A stretch of DNA of 64,000 nucleotides from Lysinibacillus sphaericus (GTDB lineage Bacteria; Bacillota; Bacilli; Bacillales_A; Planococcaceae), in the NCBI RefSeq assembly GCF_002982115.1, contig NZ_CP019980.1, positions 2,736,001 to 2,800,000 of the forward strand, in the 5' to 3' direction. Shown here in pieces: positions 25,249 through 32,713 of this stretch. Position 1 is the stretch's first letter. Every line of letters begins with the position of its first letter. The notes under the pieces were generated by a model, which made no database searches, was not told the origin of the DNA, and saw only the letters and a program-made list of their open reading frames with translations. The position numbers and the translations under genes were made by a program.

Positions 25249-25320
25249 GTTTAATTTTATTAAACAAAATATAACACGATTCCCACTTTTCGCGCAATAA
25301 AAAGTTTAATATAATTAAAC
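25249..25320 (-). promoter_or_regulatory. MFS promoter bracketed by twin operators
   Basis: Leftward TTGCGC (25297-25292), 17-base spacer, TTATAT (25274-25269). GTTTAAT-TTT-ATTAAAC (25249-25265) covers the start site and GTTTAAT-ATA-ATTAAAC (25304-25320) lies just upstream of the -35. The two 17-bp sites have identical 7-bp arms and are 55 bases apart, about five helical turns. Confidence 0.7.
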
Positions 25321-25419
25321 AATTAGGTGGCATCGAGTTTCTCTTTTGCTTTTGGCAAAATGTATAGACTTTACAAAGATTAGTGATTATTGTTAGTAGT
25401 AAAGAAAGGAGGCGGGGCA

Positions 25420-26661
25420 GTGGACTCTTTAGGCACGCGAATTCGCAAATTACGAAAAGAACGAAAATTAACATTAGAGGCGCTTGCTGCCGATCGTCTA
25501 ACAAAAGGTATGCTCAGCCAAATAGAAAACGATAAAGCGAAGCCATCAATGGAAAGCTTAGAATATATTGCGGAACGACTTGGAGTCAAAGCAAGTGAAC
25601 TACTTGAACAAGTAGCATCCTCTGATATACGTCAGTTGCTGGAGCAAGTAGAAATTATGTTTGCTGAAGTAAGACGAGGAGATGCGGATAACCATCAGCA
25701 AATTGTTGATATCATTCAACCTTATATAGAAGATTTCCCTCTTAGCTATGAAGCAGGACGTTTACTGTATATCTATGCTGATGCCCAATATGAGGCAGGT
25801 TTATTGACATGGGAGGCGCCGCTACAACAAGCACGGCAAATATTTAGAGAAATTAATTTATTAAGCCATTGGTTAAAAACTTATATTCTACAACTCGCTA
25901 TTTTGTCAGAAAATCGTCGATACAATGAGGCTTATCGCTGTATTCTACAAGTAAAAGAAGAAGTTGCACATGAAAACTATCAGTTAGATTCCCGAGATAC
26001 TGCAAAATTAGCTTATTATATTTGTATTTTTCAACTAGCCATCGGTGAACATGAAGCTGGTAAACAACTCATCAAAGAAACGATAGAACATGCACATCAA
26101 AATCAATTGTTTTATCATATCGATGATTTATACCGTATTGGTGCCTATTGTGCGATGATAGATGGTGACTTCAAACAGGCGGATAAAATGATTATGAAGT
26201 TGGAGCAATATCGCATGTTTGTTGAACAAGCTGATGTCGACGCCTTTATATACGTCTTAAAAGCCCATTATTATAACAATTATACTCATGATTATAAGCA
26301 AGCATTAGTTGAAATCGAACAATTCCGTGCACTTACTGGCTCCACTAAACTAGATTCGAATTTTTATTACGCTGAAAAGGGAAAATCGTTGTATTTACTT
26401 GGTCGTTATGCGGAATCACTTGAGGCCTTTAACCACTATACAGAAATCCCTATTTTCATCTCACATCCTTATGATTTACTTAGTATGAATGAATGTTTTT
26501 CCTATAAAGCTCTTTGCTATGCACAGCATGGTGAATTGACGACTGCCTATGAAATTGCCAAAAAAGCTTATATTGACTCAATCGATTTAATTGACCTTCC
26601 ATATAAGCAAAAAATTGAGGAAACCTATTTAACGATTAAAGCACAAATCGATTCGAGGTAA
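25420..26661 (+). CDS. XRE-family regulator with TPR domain
   Basis: A 413-residue regulator of the Rgg/PlcR/RRNPP-like architecture. The N-terminal HTH_3 is LGTRIRKLRKERKLTLEALA and GMLSQIENDKAKPSMESLEY with IAERLGVKASELLEQ. The remainder is helical repeat (TPR-like, about residues 100-410), for example YAGRYAESLEAFNHY-type units. The GTG at 25420 is 7 bases after AAAGGAGG. It is divergent from an MFS exporter with twin operators between them. RRNPP proteins sense secreted peptides through the TPR; no pro-peptide gene was seen downstream, so the signal is open. Confidence 0.83.
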   Translation: MDSLGTRIRKLRKERKLTLEALAADRLTKGMLSQIENDKAKPSMESLEYIAERLGVKASELLEQVASSDIRQLLEQVEIMFAEVRRGDADNHQQIVDIIQPYIEDFPLSYEAGRLLYIYADAQYEAGLLTWEAPLQQARQIFREINLLSHWLKTYILQLAILSENRRYNEAYRCILQVKEEVAHENYQLDSRDTAKLAYYICIFQLAIGEHEAGKQLIKETIEHAHQNQLFYHIDDLYRIGAYCAMIDGDFKQADKMIMKLEQYRMFVEQADVDAFIYVLKAHYYNNYTHDYKQALVEIEQFRALTGSTKLDSNFYYAEKGKSLYLLGRYAESLEAFNHYTEIPIFISHPYDLLSMNECFSYKALCYAQHGELTTAYEIAKKAYIDSIDLIDLPYKQKIEETYLTIKAQIDSR

Positions 26662-26684
26662 TAAACGATGAACGGGACATTGAA

Positions 26685-26722
26685 AAAAGTGTTAGAATGA
26701 CTGCTGTCAATCTAACACTTTT
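26685..26722. terminator. terminator, copy 2 of the repeated stem
   Basis: AAAAGTGTTAGAATGAC faces GTCAATCTAACACTTTT with one A-A mismatch. It lies between the convergent XRE regulator and RarD-like genes and is able to serve both. Confidence 0.8.
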
Positions 26723-26730
26723 ACCTTATG

Positions 26731-27636
26731 TTACGCAGATTTATGATGTGCTTTTCTTATTTCTAAAATTTTTGAACCAGAAAACAATAATAAGGCTATC
26801 CAAATAATACTGAATGCCAACAGCTCTACTGGGCTGAACGGTTCCTTATACAGAACGACACCCAAAATTAACACGATGGTCGGTGCCACATATTGTATAA
26901 AGCCCAATAAATAAAGCGGAATATTTTGAGCACCTTTTGCAAATAAAATTAAGGGCACTGCTGTTACAATCCCACTCACGACCATGAGTACATCCGTTTG
27001 GATATTGACGTGTAAAAATGACGCTTGGCTTGTTGTAAATAAATAGACGTAATATCCTAGTGCAAACGGCAGGATAAATAGCGTTTCAATGGCAAGTCCC
27101 CTTGTTGCATCCAGGGTAATTTTCTTCTTCAATACCCCGTAAATAGCAAATGATAACGCAATAAGAATTGCCACCCAAGGCACTGTTCCATAGTTTACCG
27201 TTAATATGATGACCGCAATAAAGGCAATTGCTGTTGCAACCCATTGTGCACGACTCAAACTCTCTTTAAAGAAGACCACACCAAAAATAACCGACAATAG
27301 TGGATTAATATAATAGCCAAGGCTTGTCTCTATTAAATGTTCATGTGTTACTGCCCAAATATATAAGTACCAATTCATTGAAATAACAAAGGAAGCACAA
27401 GCTAGTTGCCAAAAACTCTTCTGGTGCGTCCATAAATATTTTAAATCAGCTATTAAATCTTTACGCATACCGACAATACTCACTACTAATACTGTAAAGA
27501 CGAAAGACCATATGACACGCCCTAATAATATTTCCATACTCGGCACATGCTCAAGCAGTTTCCAATAAAGTGGGAATGCTCCCCAAATAGCATAGGCTAA
27601 AAACGCTGCCCATACTCCTTTTTTCTCGTTTGACAT
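26731..27636 (-). CDS. rarD: RarD/EamA-family permease
   Basis: A 301-residue, ten-helix DMT-superfamily transporter. The signature N-terminus is GVWAAFLAYAIWGAFPLYWK, followed by SFVISMNWYLYIWAVTHEHL and IETSLGYYINPLLSVIFGVV, all standard RarD. It starts at the ATG at 27636 (MSNEKKGVWA) behind GTAGGAG; the 18 codons upstream lack homology. RarD-type proteins are annotated as chloramphenicol-sensitivity proteins, with true substrates uncertain. It has its own promoter (TTTACA-N17-TATAAT). Confidence 0.88.
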   Translation of the reverse strand: MSNEKKGVWAAFLAYAIWGAFPLYWKLLEHVPSMEILLGRVIWSFVFTVLVVSIVGMRKDLIADLKYLWTHQKSFWQLACASFVISMNWYLYIWAVTHEHLIETSLGYYINPLLSVIFGVVFFKESLSRAQWVATAIAFIAVIILTVNYGTVPWVAILIALSFAIYGVLKKKITLDATRGLAIETLFILPFALGYYVYLFTTSQASFLHVNIQTDVLMVVSGIVTAVPLILFAKGAQNIPLYLLGFIQYVAPTIVLILGVVLYKEPFSPVELLAFSIIWIALLLFSGSKILEIRKAHHKSA

Positions 27637-27722
27637 TGTCTTGAATTCTCCTACTCTTCTTAAATCACTTACGATTTCTCGTATTTCCACATGATGACAT
27701 TCATAATGTAAAGAATAGACTA

Positions 27723-27751
27723 ATTATAGGACTTTGATTGGCAACTGTAAA
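27723..27751 (-). promoter_or_regulatory. sigma-A promoter of rarD
   Basis: Leftward TTTACA (27751-27746), 17-base spacer, perfect TATAAT (27728-27723), about 85 bases before the rarD start. Confidence 0.75.
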
Positions 27752-27799
27752 TGCACAAAATTACTATGGACGTGTTGTTTATCGCTTAAACACGTTTTG

Positions 27800-28336
27800 T
27801 TACGCTTTATTCTCACTTTCTAGCTCAGAAATATATTTTCGCACCATACTATAACTTATATCAGGATTAATTTGACGTTTTATACGAATATGAATTTCTT
27901 TAATGCCTACACCTTGCTCTCGCATATCTCGAATCATTGATTTTAATGGGCCTGATAGCGATTCCTTTGAAAGAGCCGTATATTTACTAAGCTCAATTAG
28001 CAAGTCGGTATTCTGTCGACGGAGTTCCTTCAGCTCATCGATTACACAATTATATTCGGTAAGCTTTTTTTGTAGCACCGCATTTTGCTGCGTGAGTTTT
28101 TGTATGTCTGCTTCAAGCGTTGTGTTTTGTTTTTTTAAACTTTTCTGTTCTTGCTCCAAAACAAGTTGCTTCTCATCTACATCAAGATGCATGTCATTTA
28201 ATAATTTTTCAAAATGAAGTAATTCCTTATAGCGACTTTGCGTTAACACCATGAGCGTTTCCGTCGTTTGAACAGCTAGTGTACCATCTTGCATTTTTTC
28301 CCATGTTAATGCTGATTGATCCATTTTGCTCATCAC
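27800..28336 (-). CDS. coiled-coil protein under a Fur-box promoter, unknown
   Basis: A 178-residue soluble protein. Residues about 40-125 form a long predicted coiled coil (LVLEQEQKSLKKQNTTLEAD, IQKLTQQNAVLQKKLTEYN). The C-terminal about 45 residues (MREQGVGIKEIHIRIKRQIN, SYSMVRKYISELE) read like a small helix-turn-helix of the kind found in replication or recombinase-associated proteins. GTG 28336 or ATG 28333 follow GGAGTGAG. I do not recognise the family. Upstream is a near-consensus sigma-A promoter immediately followed by a Fur box, so expression should respond to iron. It is not an evident iron-uptake protein. Confidence 0.7.
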   Translation of the reverse strand: MMSKMDQSALTWEKMQDGTLAVQTTETLMVLTQSRYKELLHFEKLLNDMHLDVDEKQLVLEQEQKSLKKQNTTLEADIQKLTQQNAVLQKKLTEYNCVIDELKELRRQNTDLLIELSKYTALSKESLSGPLKSMIRDMREQGVGIKEIHIRIKRQINPDISYSMVRKYISELESENKA

Positions 28337-28411
28337 TTATATCTCACTCCATTACTAAATTGTTCGTGTAATGGGATTCCCTTGTTCAACATCTTTCAGC
28401 TTCCTTCGTTA

Positions 28412-28463
28412 TGATAATCATTCTCATTTACCTTATCATAATGACAAAAGTCTTTTTTGTCAA
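28412..28463 (-). promoter_or_regulatory. strong promoter with Fur box
   Basis: Leftward TTGACA (28463-28458), 17-base spacer, TATGAT (28440-28435). Immediately downstream, TGATAATCATTCTCA (28412-28426, plus strand) matches the Bacillus 7-1-7 Fur box TGATAATnATTATCA at all but one position. It covers the expected start site of the coiled-coil gene. Confidence 0.8.
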
Positions 28464-28566
28464 AATAAAAAATACAGGCTTCTTAAATTTAAGGAACACA
28501 GCAATCCAGCCCAGCCAGTTAGTTTACTAGAGACATCCATCTTAGTGTTGCTTTACAGTCCATAAT

Positions 28567-28601
28567 AAAAAGAGAAATTGCGCAGTGCAATTTCTCTTTT
28601 T
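28567..28601 (-). terminator. terminator of the subtilase gene (leftward)
   Basis: AAAAAGAGAAATTGC (28567-28581) pairs perfectly with GCAATTTCTCTTTTT (28587-28601). Palindromic enough to act in both directions. Confidence 0.85.
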
Positions 28602-28618
28602 GTTTGAACTGATTGTAA

Positions 28619-31600
28619 TTATAAGTCACCCTCGGTAACTTCATTATTATTGTTATTACCTTTGCCGTTACCATTGCCATTTCCATTGCCATTACCGTTA
28701 CCATTGCCATTGCCATTGCCGTTACCTGGCTTTACAACCAACACATCAAATGTTAGTGTATGCTCACCATACGTTACTGTAATCGTCGTATTCCCTTGAC
28801 CTTTTCCTTTTACGGCACCTGCTTTTACAGTAGCTATTTTATCATTTGCTACTTCGTATGTTGCCAGATTTGTCACATCTTTTTCTGTCGTTTTACCTTC
28901 AAAAGTAGTAACTTCCGTAATTTTAATCGCAACCTCTTTACCAATTCTTGTTTCTACCTGCGCTTGGTCAATTTCTAATGTGACAATTGGAGTTTCTACA
29001 TTAGGTGCTTTCACTGTCACATTCATCGTCACTTCATTCGCACCGTATGACATAGTAATTGTCGTTGTGCCTTCCCCTACTGCCGTTACTACGCCATTGA
29101 CTACAGTGGCAACATTTTCATCTCCAACAACATACGTAGCTTTAGACGTTACATCTTGCACTGTTGCTTCACCTTCTGCAGGTGTTGACGTTTCTGTTAG
29201 CGTTAGTTGTGCTGTTTCTCCAGTTGTTAGGTTGAGCTCAGTTGGATTTACAGAAAGTGTCACTACTGGCTCTACCACTTCTTTTTCATAGATCACTGCT
29301 TCCCCAACATTCCCCGCAGCGTCATTAATTTTTACTGTAACCGCATTCGTTTCTGCTGTTACTGGGAATGTAAAGCTACCGTCTTGATTTAGTTCAAATG
29401 CAACTGGCGCTTGTACTTCCCCATTTACCGTCGCAATATAGGAAGCTTTTAATTTATCATTTAAATTGTAATTTAAACCGTATGCACTTAACGCTACATT
29501 GTAATCAATATACTTATCTGTTACCTGCCCAGTAGCAACGCCTTGCGCTACTGAACCAGTAATTTCTGGTTTAGTCGATTTGACAAAAATTGGTCCAACA
29601 TAGTCTGACACTACGCCTGATGCTGCAAGACCAGTAAAGTCAATTGTATACACACCATCTGGAATCGTTGTGGCAGGTGCCGATCCCCATGGTTTGTATT
29701 GCCCACCTACTTTTAGCGTATAAGAACCTTTTCCTAGTGCAGTCCCTGCATGTATATAGCCAATGTAGCCATCTCCATATTCTCCGCCTTCTGGATTCAT
29801 AATATCCCAAAGCTCAATATAGTTCGTTGTTACATCTCCAGTTAATGTGAATGATAGTACAGCCGAGTCTTTCACTCCATCTCCGTTAAAGGAAAGATCC
29901 GTTTCTGTAATAGTCAAGTCTTTCACTTCAGTTGTTGCCTCTGCGCCAAAATCGGCTGCAAATGGCAATGAAATTTCTGTAGCTCCATTACCGATGTAAA
30001 TATAACCTAGTAATTCAGAGCCGTTTGGAGCGGAAGCTTGCGAAGCTGTTAACGTAATATTTAAAACTTGCTCACCTACTAGATTAAATGTTGGCTGGTC
30101 TACTGTAACAGTTGCATCACCAAATGTTTTTGTTACATCAACTGAAACATTATAGTTACCGCCGTTCCCTTTGATATCTTTTACTAATACTTGTTTCGTG
30201 ACAGAAATATCTCTATCTTTAAGTGATTGTGGACCGAAAGTAACGGTACCTTTCAAGTTTTCTGCCACTGCACCCGTTCCATCTAAAATTGCGCTATCAA
30301 GTGCATAAGCAAGAATTTCCGGATGAGCTGCAGCATATGCATTGACACGCCCTGCCCCTTGAGAAAATACATCGTATTTTGTCTTATCTAAAACTTTTGC
30401 TGTATTAGAAAGCGCTACTTTTACATCGAACGCATTCCAATCAGGATTTGCTTGTTTAACTAACGCCGCAATACCTGCGATATGTGGTGTTGCCATAGAA
30501 GTACCTGTTTTACGAGCATATGCTTCAGCATAATTGGCATTAGGGAAATCTTTTTTATACATTGGAATCGTAGACATAATATTTGTTCCAGGTGCACTTA
30601 CATCTGGTTTAATATCAAAGTTTGGTGTAGATGGACCACGTGAACTAGAAGAGTTTACCTCATCGCCCGTAGTATTTGTTGAAGCAAATTTACTAAAGCT
30701 TACTTTTCCTGCGCCACTTGCTAAAGCAGCGCGAATGGCAGCACCATCTGTTTGGGACATATCAAATGTTGGTAAAAACTCAAATGAATCACCAAGGAAT
30801 GTGCCTGAAATGTTTGGTGCATTCGTTCCACCAGCAAAGTTATGAATAATTGTTGCAACTGCTCCATTTGCCTTTGCATTGGCGATTTTATCAACGAATG
30901 CGATACCGCCTCGAGAAATCAAGGCTACTTTCCCCGCCACATCGATTCCTTCATAGTCTTTTACTTCACCGTTTCCAGGGACAGCTACTAAATCAAATTC
31001 CCCTTGCAGCTGTGTTGCTACATTTTTCCCAAAAGTCGTACCCATTAACGGAAGTTGTTTTGTTAAGTTGTAATTGCCAACGGTAACTTTGACTTCCCCG
31101 TTATACATTGTTTCAGGATTCGTTGTGTTCCCTACAGCAATTCCTAAACGAGCCGTTGCAGGCGTACCCATTGTTCCGCGATTTGGACCAGAGTTTCCTG
31201 TTGCAATGACTCCGATTGTGCCAGCTATCATTGCGTTATTAATCGCAAATGAACCAGCGTCTGTTTCAGAGTTTGCTCCCCCGCCAAGCGAAAGATTGAT
31301 AATGTCCATTTTTTCTAATACAGCCGTTTCAATTGCTTTTACAATACCGGATGTAGCACCACTTCCGTAAGCCCCAAGAACACGGTAAGCATAAAGGTCT
31401 ACTTTTGGTGCAATTCCTTTAATACCGTATTGATTAGCTCCGATTGCTGCAATTGTTCCCGCAACATGTGTACCGTGAGAAGTATAGAATGCGCTTCCTT
31501 TTTCATTAAACTCCGGTGTTCCAACTGGACGCTCCGAAGGTAATGTTTCTGATGCATCGTTATCTGCACGAGGCTTCGAGTAAGTTGATGAATATGGAAT

Positions 31601-32335
31601 AAAGTTTTTTCCACCTTTATAAATTCCAGCAAATTCAGGGTGATCGGCGTCAATACCCGTATCTAATACGGCTACCTTAATGCCTTGTCCTTCCAATCCT
31701 TCGTTCCAAAGCTGTTCAATGCCAAGGAAAGAATTACTTGTATTCATTTGCGCTTCTACCTGATCTTCCTTAACCAGTTCCGATGATTTCATCGTATCAT
31801 CTTCTGATGCGTAAACAATGGCATCTGGTTCGATTAATGTAATGCCTTCGATTGTAAGCAATTTTGGAAGATCATTTGCTTTTACAGTTGCTGCGAAGCC
31901 ATTTAAAACTGTATCGAATGTGTAGCCTTGCGTCATCTGAACATTTTTAACAGCTAACTCTTTTTGTACTTGTGCTTGTTGTGCTTTTACATTAGAGCGA
32001 GCTTCATTTGCCTGAGCTTTAGAAAATCTTTGGCCTTTAAGTTGGCTTATTCCTTGCTCTAGTGCCACAGGCATTTCAGATAAATGAACAATAACTGCCA
32101 CCTCTTGATTGCCTGATACATTTTGTAAGCTTTCATGGAGCGTTGGACCATCTTTAGACAAGCTTAGCTGTTCAGCGATAGCAGCCTTTAATTGAATAAT
32201 ACTTTCGCTTTGACCATCCTGCTTGAATGGTTTCGATTCTTCAGCACTAGCACTCGATAATGGAGCCAAGAGAGAAAGCACCATAATGAAAGCTAAAATA
32301 CTACTTAAAAATGTCGTTAACTTAAACTTTTTCAA
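28619..32335 (-). CDS. secreted subtilisin-like serine protease (Vpr-like) with Ig-like repeats
   Basis: A 1238-residue exoprotease. Signal peptide (1-30, ending SSASA), I9 propeptide (about 75-175), and S8 catalytic domain with D225 (VAVLDTGID), H287 (SHGTHVAG), N381 and S613 (GTSMATPH). A PA domain is inserted at about 450-545. Downstream are Fn3-like domains, then two Big_2-type Ig repeats (each with VATV and TTITxxYG). The extreme C-terminus is a Gly-Asn repeat tail followed by NNNNNEVTEGDL. No SLH or sortase motif. The start is the TTG at 32335. Vpr-type proteases degrade external protein; an attached role cannot be excluded. Confidence 0.92.
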   Translation of the reverse strand: MKKFKLTTFLSSILAFIMVLSLLAPLSSASAEESKPFKQDGQSESIIQLKAAIAEQLSLSKDGPTLHESLQNVSGNQEVAVIVHLSEMPVALEQGISQLKGQRFSKAQANEARSNVKAQQAQVQKELAVKNVQMTQGYTFDTVLNGFAATVKANDLPKLLTIEGITLIEPDAIVYASEDDTMKSSELVKEDQVEAQMNTSNSFLGIEQLWNEGLEGQGIKVAVLDTGIDADHPEFAGIYKGGKNFIPYSSTYSKPRADNDASETLPSERPVGTPEFNEKGSAFYTSHGTHVAGTIAAIGANQYGIKGIAPKVDLYAYRVLGAYGSGATSGIVKAIETAVLEKMDIINLSLGGGANSETDAGSFAINNAMIAGTIGVIATGNSGPNRGTMGTPATARLGIAVGNTTNPETMYNGEVKVTVGNYNLTKQLPLMGTTFGKNVATQLQGEFDLVAVPGNGEVKDYEGIDVAGKVALISRGGIAFVDKIANAKANGAVATIIHNFAGGTNAPNISGTFLGDSFEFLPTFDMSQTDGAAIRAALASGAGKVSFSKFASTNTTGDEVNSSSSRGPSTPNFDIKPDVSAPGTNIMSTIPMYKKDFPNANYAEAYARKTGTSMATPHIAGIAALVKQANPDWNAFDVKVALSNTAKVLDKTKYDVFSQGAGRVNAYAAAHPEILAYALDSAILDGTGAVAENLKGTVTFGPQSLKDRDISVTKQVLVKDIKGNGGNYNVSVDVTKTFGDATVTVDQPTFNLVGEQVLNITLTASQASAPNGSELLGYIYIGNGATEISLPFAADFGAEATTEVKDLTITETDLSFNGDGVKDSAVLSFTLTGDVTTNYIELWDIMNPEGGEYGDGYIGYIHAGTALGKGSYTLKVGGQYKPWGSAPATTIPDGVYTIDFTGLAASGVVSDYVGPIFVKSTKPEITGSVAQGVATGQVTDKYIDYNVALSAYGLNYNLNDKLKASYIATVNGEVQAPVAFELNQDGSFTFPVTAETNAVTVKINDAAGNVGEAVIYEKEVVEPVVTLSVNPTELNLTTGETAQLTLTETSTPAEGEATVQDVTSKATYVVGDENVATVVNGVVTAVGEGTTTITMSYGANEVTMNVTVKAPNVETPIVTLEIDQAQVETRIGKEVAIKITEVTTFEGKTTEKDVTNLATYEVANDKIATVKAGAVKGKGQGNTTITVTYGEHTLTFDVLVVKPGNGNGNGNGNGNGNGNGNGNGKGNNNNNEVTEGDL
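28662..28725 (-). repeat. Gly-Asn-encoding simple repeat
   Basis: Six-base GGNAAY units repeated about eleven times, encoding the (Gly-Asn)n tail of the subtilase with one Lys. Such low-complexity runs are prone to slippage, so length may vary between strains. Confidence 0.85.
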
Positions 32336-32356
32336 ATCTCATTTCCCCTTCCTCCT
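32322..32356 (-). promoter_or_regulatory. AGGAGG with six-codon minicistron overlapping the subtilase start
   Basis: AGGAGG (32356-32351) is spaced exactly 8 bases from an ATG at 32342 that opens MRFEKV-stop (to 32322) out of frame with the protease. The protease's own TTG (32335) must use the weaker AAGGGGA. Competition or coupling between the two starts is plausible. Confidence 0.4.
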
Positions 32357-32713
32357 TTAATTGTCACACTTTTCAGTTTAGTGTGATATTTCCAATTTAT
32401 CACAAATAAACTAATTCGAATATCGTAATATTTGAATATTTTGAAATATTGATAGAAAGTAGCATTTTCAATTAGTTGTGTTATATCTATATACCTATTA
32501 ATTTATTAAAAATTAGAACTTTAAAAGGATAAATGAATTATAAAATTCATATTCAATTAATCCTATAAAGATAGGAATTTTATATCAGATAGTTTAGTTG
32601 TTTACAGAACATCAGGAGTGTCGGGAGGGGGAAATCGAGTGAACATTAAAATAGCTGGCGATTATTAAAAACCGCCAGCTAATAGCATCGTAATAGAAGA
32701 TAATGGAATGTCC
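32343..32713. other. AT-rich intergenic region upstream of the subtilase
   Basis: No gene seen. TCACACT (32364-32370) and AGTGTGA (32380-32386) form a perfect 7-bp inverted repeat in the expected protease leader. The SLH-protein terminator is at 32652-32681. No convincing sigma-A promoter was found; the AT-rich 32400-32600 stretch is the likely location. Confidence 0.4.
32652..32681 (-). terminator. terminator of the SLH-protein operon (leftward)
   Basis: TAGCTGGCG (32652-32660) pairs with CGCCAGCTA (32673-32681). On the minus strand TTTTAATG follows. Confidence 0.75.

Noticed and set aside
28519..28716. 65-codon frame rich in Met/Ala/Val on the minus strand
   Set aside because: It is the out-of-frame reading of the (Gly-Asn) repeat of the subtilase and has no start signal.
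28662..28725. CRISPR-like or minisatellite array
   Set aside because: The periodic bases are six-base Gly-Asn codon pairs inside the subtilase frame, with no spacers.
30850..31370. Plus-strand open frames opposite the subtilase
   Set aside because: Antisense shadows of a strongly conserved catalytic domain, with no ribosome binding sites.
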